NCBI RefSeq assembly: GCF_963662255.1
Contig: NC_085047.1
Span: forward strand, 17,156,924-17,220,923
Length of the DNA stretch: 64,000 nucleotides
Reading direction: 5' to 3'
Source: Cinclus cinclus
Taxonomy: Eukaryota > Chordata > Aves > Passeriformes > Cinclidae
Position numbers and translations under genes: made by a program. Of the stretch, positions 24,235-36,240 are shown in pieces; position 1 is the stretch's first letter, and each line of letters opens with the position of its first letter. Below the pieces are notes generated by a model. The model did no database searches, was not told where the DNA came from, and saw nothing but the letters and a program-made list of their open reading frames with translations.

Positions 24235-26677
24235 AAGGGCAATTTTTAAATGCTGCTACCAAGAAAATAAAATCTCTTTTTACTTTTTCTTTTTTTTGGG
24301 GGGTGGGGCTCAAACTAAGTGACAGATATTTGCTACTGAGGCAGCTGGAGAAAAAGCAAGGAGTAGGTAAATAGCTGATATATGTATAAAGCTGATAAGA
24401 ATTATACTGGACTTTGGATTGTAAAATGATCTTAACTGGCAAGTGCTGGAATTAGTGAAAGATTAAAGAAAGTCACCCCAACCTAGCAAAATAAGCCCAC
24501 TGTGGTACAGCTAATGTTCCATCTTACCCAAATGGTAATAGCACCTCTGCAGTATGAAGACGTGTGTAAGAAAAAATAAATTCCCTCCAAACTTGTAGCA
24601 ATACATCAACTGATAGTAACTCAGCGTTTCAAAGATGGGGAGCAAAGGAGGAAGAAGAGCAATTTATACTCACCACTGAAGTATTCATGATGTTCTTCAG
24701 TTGGTGTTTCTGTGTTAAACCACCTTTCCTTGAACAAGTGTGTCCTCGCATTATAAGGACACATTTTATGTGTTTGAAAAGCAAAAACAGGGGAAAAAAA
24801 TCCAGGGCTTTTCCTGACATAAGAGAGACCACTTGGAAAAGAGCAGTACAAAGGCTTATGGTTCTTCTGTGGTACTGTCTCCTGGCTGTCAAGTAAAAAT
24901 AGTTCTTCAAATATTGTGTGAACTGTTATTGATAACCTAAAAATCATTGAGCTTATCAAAGCAAGGCATTTTTTAAAGGATGAAGGATGTCTGGAAGATA
25001 ACTGTAACTGTAAAGCAAACCTCAAGGAGACAAGACAGGTCTCACACAAAAATGGCAATATTTTAGTTTTGATGGTTTCTACCTCTTTACTGTTTCTCTG
25101 ATATTAACACCGTAACCCTTCCTTTCAAGTACTTCTAAAGTGTTTGCTAAAAACAGAAATTGAGAATTGAGACCTACAGTCATATTCAGCCTGGACCACA
25201 TGACTGCTGGGCTTGCTGTTTGAAAATCAGGACAAGTTGCTGGTACTGTGAATTACATTTATGGGGTCACCTCATAGGCTTCAGGTGAAGAGCACAGTAC
25301 CTGTTAACACTGATGCAAAATAGGTCTGATGCCACTTGCCACCTCTTGAAGTCATTCAGGAAATAAGGGTATAAAGGATGCAGAATCTGATTAAAAGCAA
25401 GAAAGCCCATAATATCAGCTTTGTCATTGGTGTCAGTTCTACTCTAAATGACAAATAGTGTCAGAGAAGTTCCTGTCAAAGGTTTGAATTATACTGCTAA
25501 AATCCATCAGTAACAACTTAGGGTGATTAGAGACAAACTCAGAGAGAAACCTGAGAGAACAGTTGCTCAAATTTGTTCTCTTTCCCTAAAAAACCCCTGT
25601 GAGAATGCTTAGTGAACTAAATTAGGCTATTAGAGTCTGAACACTTTTTTCCAATTCTCCTTAACTTCTGCATGGGTAATACCTCTAAGCTGTGTTTGTA
25701 CAGTCATCACAGTCGAGCACATGAATAGTTAGCTCCTTAAATTCTCAATCTAATCAGCCAGCTAATTGCTGAAGGAAAAACTCCCAGTCTTAGGCTATAT
25801 GATTTGAACAAGGTATGAGTTACCTGTTCAGCTTGACTTGAAGCTTTATTTTCTGAAAAGCAAAATTTTCTTTCAATCTATTTGGGCAATTATATGATTA
25901 GAAGACAAAAAAGAAATTAATGAAAGAAGAAGGGAAATAATTTTTTTGAATGCTGTGAACTAAAAAAACTTATAAAGCAATAAGTTATTCTTACACAAGG
26001 TAAACTGACTAGAAAACAAAAGCATAAGTTTTATGGAATTAACTACTTGAAAAAGTTCACCTACTTCTCAAAAACACCAAAGGACCAGTTCCTAAATTTT
26101 ATTCATGTTCATAATACTTGTATAACTTAAGACAGTGACGGTATGAATTCCCAGATTAACAACAGCAAAACAGAGTCAAACAAGGGCCTCACAAGAGGCT
26201 AGAATTCATGGTTTTTATTGAGTTGATGACTATTTTCCCTTTGGTGTAACCTCTCTTAATTTAAAAATGGGCAAATTCAGTATGCAGTAGAAAACATAAA
26301 CAGAAGAGGTCAGCCATGTAGTTTTGTTAAGTGAATTAAAGTAATTGATAAGATTTTCACTGAGCAGCCTTAAATCAGGGCTTTTGTAATGAGCCATGCT
26401 CTCAAAGATGAAGGAAAGAATTGTGGATGTAGAGCCTGTAGCCCTGATTCCAGTCAGCAGTACAGGACACCTGGTCCTGCTACCAGGCTCTACTTCACTC
26501 ATTAAATGGAGTGGGCTGATGGAACTTGTCTGTCTCATAGGCATGGATGTACTCTGTGGTCTTGGCAAGGTGCTCCTGTGTCTGGTTTTGAAATAGCTAT
26601 TTAGAGAACATATAGATTGTGGTGTTCACAACAGGACTTTCATGTTCCTTATCTAAAATAGCTATTATCCTAATTGT

Positions 26678-26917
26678 TTCCCTTCCCTTCCCTTCCCTTC
26701 CCTTCCCTTCCCTTCCCTTCCCTTCCCTTCCCTTCCCTTCCCTTCCCTTCCCTTCCCTTCCCTTCCCTTCCCTTCCCTTCCCTTCCCTTCCCTTCCCTTC
26801 CCTTCCCTTCCCTTCCCTTCCCTTCCCTTCCCTTCCCTTCCCTTCCCTTCCCTTCCCTTCCCTTCCCTTCCCTTCCCTTCCCTTCCCTTCCCTTCCCTTC
26901 CCTTCCCTTCCCTTCCC
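26678..26917 (+). repeat. Perfect (TTCCC)48 / (AAGGG)48 microsatellite
   Basis: Counting units gives 48 uninterrupted TTCCC copies over 240 bases with no mismatch. The - strand reads AAGGG. Because 5 is not divisible by 3, all three frames stay open on both strands. This produces spurious ORFs of GREGK-type and FPSLP-type repeats of up to 129 codons. The tract is pure polypyrimidine/polypurine, so it can adopt triplex (H-DNA) and, on the AAGGG strand, G-quadruplex forms. Its right edge touches a - strand CR1 fragment at the point where CR1 normally carries a GAGGGAAGGGA-like motif. Confidence 0.97.
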
Positions 26918-27012
26918 CCAGCAGGTGTCTGCCCCACACAGCCCAGTATGAACTTGCTGGGAGTGCATTTGGCCCCACTGTCCATGTCCCCTACAAAGAT
27001 GTCACTCTGAAG
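26918..27012 (-). pseudogene. CR1 LINE ORF2 (reverse transcriptase) remnant, truncated by the microsatellite
   Basis: Reading the - strand gives a peptide containing MDSGAKCTPSKF followed by ILGCVGQTP. CR1 reverse transcriptases have a closely similar stretch in which this serine-lysine-phenylalanine is followed by the catalytic Ala-Asp-Asp box. Here that box is missing through a small deletion of about eight bases, so the copy cannot encode an active polymerase. At DNA level, ACTTGCTGGGAGTGCA and CCCACTGTCCATGTCCCC-like segments on the + strand match the reverse complement of CR1. The fragment ends at the (AAGGG)n array, and the downstream CR1 sequence expected beyond it is not present. The 5' limit is uncertain; weak similarity may run to about 27,060. 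Confidence 0.7.
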
Positions 27013-27726
27013 CTTTTCACAACAGTTCCAGTGACATATCTTATTGGAGCAACCCTTCCATGAGTTAGGAATAATTTAATCTGGAAATGAGGTCCTCCTA
27101 CAAAGGCTTTGTGCAGTGATCTTCTGCAGATTGCATTGAACAGCAGAACAAGTCAAGTAAGAAAACCTAATCTATTATCAACTCCTTCACAAATTTATTT
27201 TAATGGATTTTTTTAGAGGGTGTTTTTAGAGGTTGCATACTGATGAGCATGTCACAGATGCTTGCTAGTATAAATTAAGATCACACAAAGTCTAAAATGC
27301 TCCTCAGAAAATGAGTTTGCCAATAAGTGGAAGGCCTGGCTAAGCAGGAAAGCAGCGCACAGTGAAGAGATGCACACAGGCTCCAAGAGGCAGGCTGCTC
27401 ATGATAACAGATTCTGTGCACAACAATTTGGTTTATTAGAAAGTTTTCAATTTGAACCATTAACCAGCCACTTGCCTTCACCTATTTAGTTTAATCTGCT
27501 TAGCTGTAATTTTGTCCATAGGTAGCACACAGGCAGTGTTTGAGAATGGTGTTGTATTCTTCCATCTAGGAAGAGAAAGAACTGTTTTTTTAAAGACCAA
27601 GGGCATTATTTGTCATGTAAATTGGTCCAAAAACCACATACAACACAAGTACACAATATCTTGCCATTTCAGTGGTAGAAGGCTTTACACTGGGCTCTGC
27701 TAAAGTAAAATGCACTGTCTTGCACA

Positions 27727-27749
27727 ACCCACCCCCCCACCCACCCACT
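27727..27749 (+). repeat. C-rich (CCCA)n-like tract
   Basis: A short C-rich run with CCCA periodicity and a C7 core. Confidence 0.8.
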
Positions 27750-28366
27750 GGTATGAATCAATTTGCCACACTTGTAAGAGCCCAGTTGTCCCACCAATTC
27801 CAAGTCCCACACTTTGAGTCAAGTGGGCCAGTTACTGCCCAGGTAGCAGGAAAAGATTGATTAGAAGTCAAGAATGAGGAGGACGTTATGAGGCCATACT
27901 GAAAAAACAGGGTTTTTGATAAATGAAAAGACTGAGGGACTTTAAGCCTTTAAACGAGTGTAAAATGTTGTTGGGAAGATGACAGAAATGACTTACTCTT
28001 AGCCTATACCCATGGGGTAAAGAAGTCATAAGATAAAACTGAAACAGAATACATCTAGGGTAGGACTGAATTAAACTTCTAAGGATTCAGCTAGCTACAC
28101 ATGGAATTAGCTTTTCTATGGACCTGGTACAATTTCCAGTAAAAGTAGTAGGAGATGAGTTTATACTTTGATCAATGTGAATGATTTGTAAAGTTTTGGC
28201 CTGCCCGGAGGTGAGAGGTCTCCTGGGACAACTTCCAAGTCTGTGTGACATTTCTTTTGCAGCTTGTATTATCTTCAGCAATATCATGGTGTCTGTCTTA
28301 GGCCAAGATGAAGGGCTGCTCACGATAACTATAACAACCACATGCATTGCCTTTCTTATGTTGAAC

Positions 28367-28388
28367 AGTATGTATGTTCATACATACT
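28367..28388 (+). repeat. Perfect 10-base inverted repeat with 2-base loop
   Basis: AGTATGTATG at 28,367-28,376 and CATACATACT at 28,379-28,388 are exact reverse complements separated by TT. It could extrude as a small cruciform. No flanking gene explains it. Confidence 0.85.
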
Positions 28389-31300
28389 ATGTATGAGACA
28401 CTTTGTATTTTTTTTTCTTTAAGGTGTTCCCTTGTTCAAACCTTTTTTCCTGTTGACCTAAGTAATTTACCAAGTCAAGCAAAATCTCTCACAAGGGTCC
28501 GTGCATAATTGATTGAAATAACTTGACAAGTTCAGAAATCGACATTACATATATAAGAAAGAGAAGTGGAGATGAAAGAGTTAAAATGCTGTATTGTGAT
28601 GATTTAAAACATTGGGAGGCTCTGTTTGCTTGCTTCCATGAAATTCAAATAGGTTTGTAATCTAGAAAAATACTTGAACCTTAAAGTCTAGCTGAAGCTT
28701 TATTTTTACACTTCTTGTGACAGAACAATTTTTTTCCAGTTATTATTTGTAAATTTTACTTCTCAGCTGCATTTACCATCCTGTTGTGGCTATGTGAATT
28801 TGGGAAAAACTTCAAGTTCAATATTTAACTAAATTTCTTATTGTGACAAGGCACTTCAGAACCTAGTCAGAGTCTCAGTATCAAGTAAATGAACCGATGC
28901 TTGAAACTTGAATGGCTCAGAGTGAGACTAATCAAGCCTGCATCATGGTCTATTTGAGAGCTCAGTAGTTGCTCTGCATTCAGTGTATTAAAATTGGGAA
29001 ATTGAGTTCTCCTTGGGTCTAGACAAGGAAGGATTGACCACGCTTTGTTTGGAGGTAGATGAATAAGCAGAATTAGCTGCCTGTGCAGATTTTCTGGTTT
29101 CCTGACAACACTGTCCTTGTGTTGCAGTGCTCCTAACTTAACCAATAAAACACAAGATTAGCCAGGACCATAACAACCGTCCCTTACCTGTTAATACCTT
29201 GGTACAAATTCCCATGTACCTTTCTTGTTTTGTAGTTGAAGTATAAAACTTTGATCAAAGCTTAAGTGCACAAGTTAAAAGCTCTTGCAATTGGTAATCA
29301 AAATGGTAATCAGGAGCTATTGAGGTAGAAGCTGTGGGGTTTTCTTCTTTGACTGTTTTAGTGACTTATTTTCCTGCATCAGTTTTAATCATCCATGAAA
29401 TATGTCTGTGGGTACAGGTCAAACAAAGAAAAGCCCTTTTTGTAGCCCTGAAAAAAAGGAAAGGGCTTTGTTTTGCATAATATTATTGTTTAATATTTCA
29501 GAATTATTGATGCAGTTTTGCTCCAAATTCTAATATAAACTTCTCAGGGATATCTGAGTTGTGCTGAATCCACTAGATCAAACCACAAAATACTTCATTG
29601 CTTGATTATTTTTGTATCATTTTCTGAGAAATTTGCCACTCCTAAATAGATATTCTTGGCTTTAGAACAATTCTGAAATATGCATTAGTAGCGACAATAT
29701 TTGTATTAAATAAATTATGCTGAATGGTTGATTTACTAGTGAATAACTTATTTTCTGCTGTTAATCTTCGACAAAGAAGAGACTAAGAGGCTGGACTTCA
29801 GATTATACGTCAAGCCAGTTACCTTGTCTGGGATATGTTTGTCATGTCTTTCTAACCCAAGTTTCTGCATTTTTTTCAGGAAGAAAAGAGTCCCCATGCT
29901 CTGTTTAAACTACTTAAGAAAAACATTTGGACTTTATTTGCCTTGAGTCAGTTTGCTGCACGTGGCTCTTTTATATTGCATATATTTCTTCAGATGCTAG
30001 ATGTAAGGTGTAAATTTCATGTATTGGTTTGATAATGTGCATCAGGCAAATTTTAGTAACAGAGCAGTGATACTTTTAATAGTAGTACAGACAAGACCAT
30101 CATTGTCAGCAAGACCAAGGGAATAATGTGGAAACACATGCTTCTGACTGTGTTGGCTTGAAGCAAGTGAGAACATTGTACACAAATAAAGATTCTGAGG
30201 CTGTACAGGAGTTGAAAATGTGTATATGAATTATGTTGATACTAAAGCCCAGCATAACAAGCTTCTTGGAGTAGCTACATAACTTTTAGTGCCCATAAGG
30301 CAGACTGCATTATACTTACCTTGAATGAGTACATGGAGTACTTTGATCCTCTGCTACATTGCCAGCAGCCAGAAAATCTGGGCTTTATCTATTGCATCTT
30401 TCTATGAAACCACTTTCAGAGCTGTTCAGTAATCCAGAAAAAAAATAAAAATCAAAGACCTTTATTTCTGGGGAGGAAAAATTATTCGTTGCTTTCCTGT
30501 CATTTACAGAAACACGCTTTATGTCCTGTCCTGCAGAATTTTATCTTGGTTTAATGCAATAGACTGTGGAGGCTGCTGATAATTAAGTAGAAAGACATAT
30601 TTATGGATAGCTAGGTGTAATCTAAGTGACTACTAAGAAAATCTATGCTTTCTATATTTATTCTGTGCAATGGAATTGAAATGTGAAAAGTAAAGAGAAA
30701 ATCAGCTCTCCTGTGCCTGGACTATTGCAATGTAAACTGTTTGAATGACATTCTTAACTCAATTATTGACACAAATAGAAATTTCAATAATGGAAAATGA
30801 AAATTAGATGAGCTTACAGCTTCCAATCCAAGTATACCAGAAAAATCATGCTTATTACCAGGATGTCTTCACACATGTTAATGCATAGCTCCTTAGGTAT
30901 GATTATTGGAAAATGATATTCTATTTATTGTTCCAAACAGATGTAAAGCTGCCTATCTCCTACTATAACAAATTGTTATATTTATGGTGGTGGTGATGAT
31001 TAGGCTTTTTTTGAAAATGATTGTAGAGATCAGCATGAATGTATTAATTGATCTCTTTGGACATTCACATCTCAATTCAGTACTTTGAGTTGTATTAGGA
31101 ACTAATAAGCCAATGAAAATTACTATATTTCCAGATTTACATCAAATAACTTTCCATGGTGCCAAAGGTGATTTCTTTTCAGGTAGTGGCCTAGGCTGTT
31201 ATGTTGGCATCAAGTAAATCCAGTATTATTGATGACTGAATGAATTATGAAATATTTCCTGAAGAGACCAGTGAGAAAAAGCAGAGATATTTATTGTGCT

Positions 31301-31440
31301 TCTCACTCTTTAGTAGATTCACCTAAATTTTGGCCTCTAAAAACATTTTTAATGAATACTAAATTGTTAGTGGCCAACTTCAGACTAGATTTCATAGCAG
31401 GTTAAAACTTGAAGGTGCAATTTTTTTCCTAGGCATTTTT

Positions 31441-31466
31441 TGTTTGTTTGTTTGTTTGTTTGTTTT
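31441..31466 (+). repeat. (TGTT)n microsatellite
   Basis: Six TGTT units in a row run into a T/C stretch. Confidence 0.9.
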
Positions 31467-34400
31467 CCCCTGCAAAAGAACAGAAGAGATAAAGCACTTT
31501 TTTTTTTTTGCTTTCTTTCTGTTGTTTTTAAAAATTATTTTATCTTCTTCTGGACTTACTCAATATTATTTCTGTGTTTTTCTGGCTCTGTACAGGCTAT
31601 CAGTTTAACAGACAGACCAAAAAGTTGGCAGCTCCCTGTAGTATATACTTCTATCAAAGAATAAGGTACAACGTCTGGTTTGACTGCTTCTCTCTAACAG
31701 TAATAGCATATACTGAAATAACATATAATAAAATTCAAGTGAAACTCAAGTAAATTATGAGGACTGTGAACTAGATACTTGAAAACCCTTAAAGCTTATT
31801 AGTACAAAGCAGGTCAAAACACTTGCATAAACTGAACTTCCTTCTCCATCAGAGAACCCTGATATGAGCTGGCACATGGAAATGGATTATTTCTATATAA
31901 GTGAATTTGTAAGAACAAATGTGCTGCTTTAAATGATATCCAGATCAACTTTGAGAGCCCAAGCAATTTTGAGAAGACCTGATTCTGACACAAGGTGTGG
32001 TTTCATCCTGGTGTGGTTTAAGAAGGCTTTGTCACATGCCCCTATGGAGATTTCCTATTTGCTCACCAGTGAGGGAGTGAATTTTATTAACTTGACACAA
32101 ATATATGTAATTTAAAAATTGTTAACTTTCACCTAATATAATCTAGTGGTTTGGCAGGTCCCCCCTGCTTCAGCTGGAAATATGCCTACAAAAGGCTAGT
32201 TAAAAGCAAAATTTAAATGCAGTTCTGCTTATTTGGAACTTAGTATTGTCTATCAAGAATATAATTTACTTTTTTGTTGTTGTTTTTTTTGGGCATTGCA
32301 CGTGGTGTCAAAAACTTACTCCCCAGAAAAATCAAACAATCTCATTACAGTTTACATCCCATAACATGAGAGCATGTTTTCTTGTTTTTACAGTCTGGTA
32401 GGTATTGGTAATCCATGTTTGAGGGTTTCTACACAATGGGGAAAATTCCATGGAGTTCTCGTTTTTGAGAGGACTTTTAAATTTCTTTATTCTTGTAAAA
32501 CCCACACAAAATGAAATAGAAAGAAATGAATGAAAACAACAATAAAATTGAGAATGAAACATGACTAGTCTTGAAGCAGACCACTTAAGACCTGAAGTAC
32601 TAATAATCTCATTCATTAGAATTTATTTTGATTAAGACTTGTCCTTCCTGAGGACAGAGGCTGACCAACAGCACTTAATTTTCAAATCTGTTACATTTTT
32701 GGTTTCCTGGAACCAAGATATGTCCATGTTAATGAGAAGATGCTGTCTGCTCAGCATTTCTGTAGTTTTGTTATTTTTACTCTTTGAAATAATAGGCATT
32801 GAGTGGGAGTATATGAGATCCTGCTCAGAAAATATAAAATCTCAATTACCCACATGAGAACCTTTTAAATAATAAATGAGATAACTGTGATACAAGGCTT
32901 TTTCTCCTGACACACTGGCTAAGATACCTTCCTGCTATCTTCTTTATCAAACAGATATTGCTTTTGTAGAATGCAAAGCCCCTTCAAGGGCACGTAGAAT
33001 TTACTGACCCGCTCCTGATTTAGACTTCTGGATTTGCCAGAATGCCCTGTGTTGTTTTGGCTATTAAATACAGAGGGAGGGAGGGAAGGAGCCAGAGATG
33101 TGCCACCCTCATCCAAGCATGAAGTGAAGGTGTGTTCTCTCAAGGTGTTGACCATCCCTCTTCAGCTCTCAGTACCAACAGAGACCTGTGGGACTATTCT
33201 GAGTCATACTGGAAGGTACCAGTAGCTGAAGGGGTTGCACAAATGCTTTCATGTCTGGTGTGAAGATGCATCAAAATGCCACTCTACTCCCGATCTCTCC
33301 TGAGCAGGAGAGAAAAAAGGGTAAAAACCTGCTGTTCATGCTATCTAGTATAAATATCCATCTGATTTAATTGATATTATTACATCCGTGTCCTAGATGT
33401 GATCTAAAGCAAGCTTCCTTCCTGACCACACATACTCTTTCTGAGAAATTCAAGCCATTCGCTATTTGTTCAAACTGGTATAATGTGAATCAGCAGGATC
33501 TAGCAAGCACAAGTCTATAGATCAAATTACTATTCTGTGTACTGGAAAAGTAACAGAGAATGCATGGGCATTTTGCTGAGCAACAGGACAAAACTACCTC
33601 AAGCTTTCATCTGAATTCTGTTTATAATTTCTGGTTTGAAATGTTCATGCAATACGTAATACTTTCCAATATCCTGGTCCCATAAATATTCTGTTTCCAA
33701 AAAAGCCCTTTAATACTATTGCTTCATACTGCAGAAAAAATAGATAATGGAAGTACTTGCTTGTACTTAGAGCAACATTAGCTGCTGTAGTCACATCTTA
33801 ACTCACTGCTTTGAGGTTATTGTATGCATTGCAACTAAAACATGACATTCAGCATTGGTTTTACTTTTCACCTGTGAAATTGCTTGATACTTTAATCTCT
33901 TAAATGATTATTCTCTTTCTACTATTGTAGGTTTGTATACTATTTGCCTAAATTTAAATATTTTCCTTTGGTTGAAATGAGTAGTTTCTGTTTATCTTGG
34001 ATAGGTTCTCATGGTATAGTTTACAAAGCATCAGCTCTGTTGCAAATGACCAGAGGACACAGCATTGTTTAAATATCTTCAAGTAACCTCTTAAACCCAA
34101 AATGTTGCATATTTTCAATCCAAGTGGACTTCTGTGATAACGTAGGCAAATGTAGCTAAATATGGAAATGACCATAGTTTGTACTCTACATAAGGGATTC
34201 TCAATTTTTCCAGGAACTTGTTAGTTTGGTTAAGAAAAAGATACCAGATGAGCTGTATGGAAATGGAGGTTTCAAAGCACAGAAATAAGTTGTGTGTTTT
34301 TGAAACTTTAAAGACTAACCTTACGGCCCGAACAGAAAAGTTTAAAAGCACAATGCGAAGAATTTAAAAACACAGAAGATGGTCAGTGTTCCGTCTTGCT

Positions 34401-36132
34401 GGAATAAATCTGTTAAGCTGAACTGAAATGGAAGCTTTTACAGAAAGGTTGATTTTTGGATACTATAGTCTTAACTGTAGAAACTGGTGCAGAAATCTTT
34501 GGAAATATTAGTATATGCTTTAACTGAGAGCATAGAGTTGTTAATTAAGCAGATGAATGAGAATGCTTAAATTGAGGACATTTCATTGCATTTATTGCTT
34601 CCTGTATTTTTTATTAGGATTTAACACCTTTCCAGTTACTTCCTCCTACAGATATTTCTTGTTTATTTAATTTTAAAAGGATGTGGGTTGATATTGGGCA
34701 GGTTGAACATGCTAGTTATCTGGGTATGCAGAAAGTCCTCAGTAAAAATGATTCTGAAAAGTACCATGCACTTGACTTACCTCAACCCTAAGATTTCTAT
34801 GAAAGCTCTCTCTGGTTTTGTGTAACATTAGCCATTACCATCCCTCATACTGGAGACTATAAATGATCTAACAGCACTTCTTTGTTGATATTCTTATGAG
34901 ATTTTAGCTGAGAATACACCACTTCACAAAAGATCTCAGAATTTTGCTTTCCCTTTTTTCTGACTTTTAGTGCATCTTGAGGCTGGAGCAATGATTTAAA
35001 ACCTCACATTCAGTAAGTCTGTGATTCATGCAGTTAGGTAAGTAAATGATACAGTAAAATGTGTGCACAGTTGGGTTCAGAGCTTAATGCTTTGGCCATT
35101 ATGCCAGTAATGAGTGTCTGAAGTAACATAACATAAAAACTTGAAATACTGTATTGCTTTAGAAAGGAGGCTGCCTTTCTTTTGTAGTTCAGGAGTGTTG
35201 TCAGTCTTTCCTAAGTATCATAAAGCATCTAATGCTAAATATAATCACAAGTAGTGTTTACCTAAATAATGTCTTGCATGTTGATGGGACTTTTGTGCCA
35301 TGTGCACAGGCAGGGAGCTAAAAGATTAAATTATATAAGTTTTCATTTCAAGGTCTCACTGCTTTGTTTGTATATCATTCTCAAGAATTATGAGTAATAC
35401 ATCTCTTAAGCCAGAGCAAATGTAAGGAGATTTCAGTAGCTCAAATCCTGTAAATTGTAGCTGAATAAAATACAGTATGAAGCTGAAGTACCTCATCAGA
35501 CAAGGACTGAATAGCAAGAGCAGAGCAAAAGCTTGGAGTTGGGGAGGTAAGTGAAATAACTGATGAGTAGGTTAGGTGATGACACAGCACGAAAAACACT
35601 TGGACAATGATTTTCTACTCAACAAATAATTATTTATTGTCTGGTGAGTAAGCAGTAACTTATTCTGTTGCACCATCTCGCAGGACATCTTTGCAGGTAA
35701 AAACTGCTAAAAAAATTGGGGTTAAAATAAAACTTGAAACAAATCAGCCACTTTCTCCTGTCATAACTTTAATGCAGCAGGACGAAATGTCTTTGTGCTG
35801 CTTTTGCCATAAAGGCAAAAAGGGAAGAAGCGGGGAAAAAAACTATTAAAACCAGTGTAAGGTTTGGGAGGTGGAATGATGTTGGAAGATTGGGAAGGAA
35901 TTTTTAGCAGCTTCTCCTCAGAGCAACTTGGGAACAGTGAGGCCAGGGAAGAATTTACAGAAACGATAAAGTCATGCTCATGACTCAGTCAAAGGATTTG
36001 CCCATGTGACCAGGAGAGGTCTGGTTCTGAGTTTCCTGTCCATATGTGGTACAGTTTCTGAAAAACGTTTGGGTAAGGAGCCAGAGGGAGATACAAGGAT
36101 AATGACCACATTGGCTGTCTTGACATGTCATT

Positions 36133-36240
36133 TCACAGAATGGTTATGGTTGAAAGGTGCCTCTAAGATCACCTGGTGTCAAACTCCCCAATTTCAATGA
36201 AGACAGCTTCATCCAGGATGTTTCTCAAGTTCAAGCAATT
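36133..36240 (-). mobile_element. CR1 LINE 3' end, strongly decayed
   Basis: The + strand reads CACAGAATGGTTATGGTTGA, then GGTGCCTCTAAGATCACCTGG and CAAACTCCCC. This is the reverse complement pattern of a CR1 3' terminus (remembered form: CAGAATGGTTTGGGTTGGAA followed by AAGATCATC). The right edge is uncertain. The high divergence suggests an old insertion. Confidence 0.6.

Larger units (their letters stand above)
22233..26677. other. Noncoding DNA with low-complexity tracts, no gene recognised
   Basis: This stretch holds a T/G-rich tract and a G19 run (listed separately). A - strand ORF of 145 codons at 24,621-25,058 overlaps ORFs in other frames on both strands and has no recognisable domain. 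No transposon body was recognised. Confidence 0.55.
27064..36132. other. AT-rich noncoding DNA, no gene recognised
   Basis: About 9 kb with only short ORFs. It contains a C-rich CCCA tract, a small perfect hairpin and a (TGTT)n run, each listed separately. A GGGA-type purine patch lies at about 33,071-33,090. No transposon body or RNA gene was recognised. Confidence 0.55.

Noticed and set aside
24621..25058. - strand ORF of 145 codons
   Set aside because: It overlaps ORFs in two other frames, has no domain, and has no splice or poly-A context.
26597..27063. Several ORFs of 102-129 codons on both strands made of GREGK- or FPSLP-type repeats
   Set aside because: They are translations of the perfect pentanucleotide microsatellite, which is open in every frame on both strands. 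They carry no gene signal.
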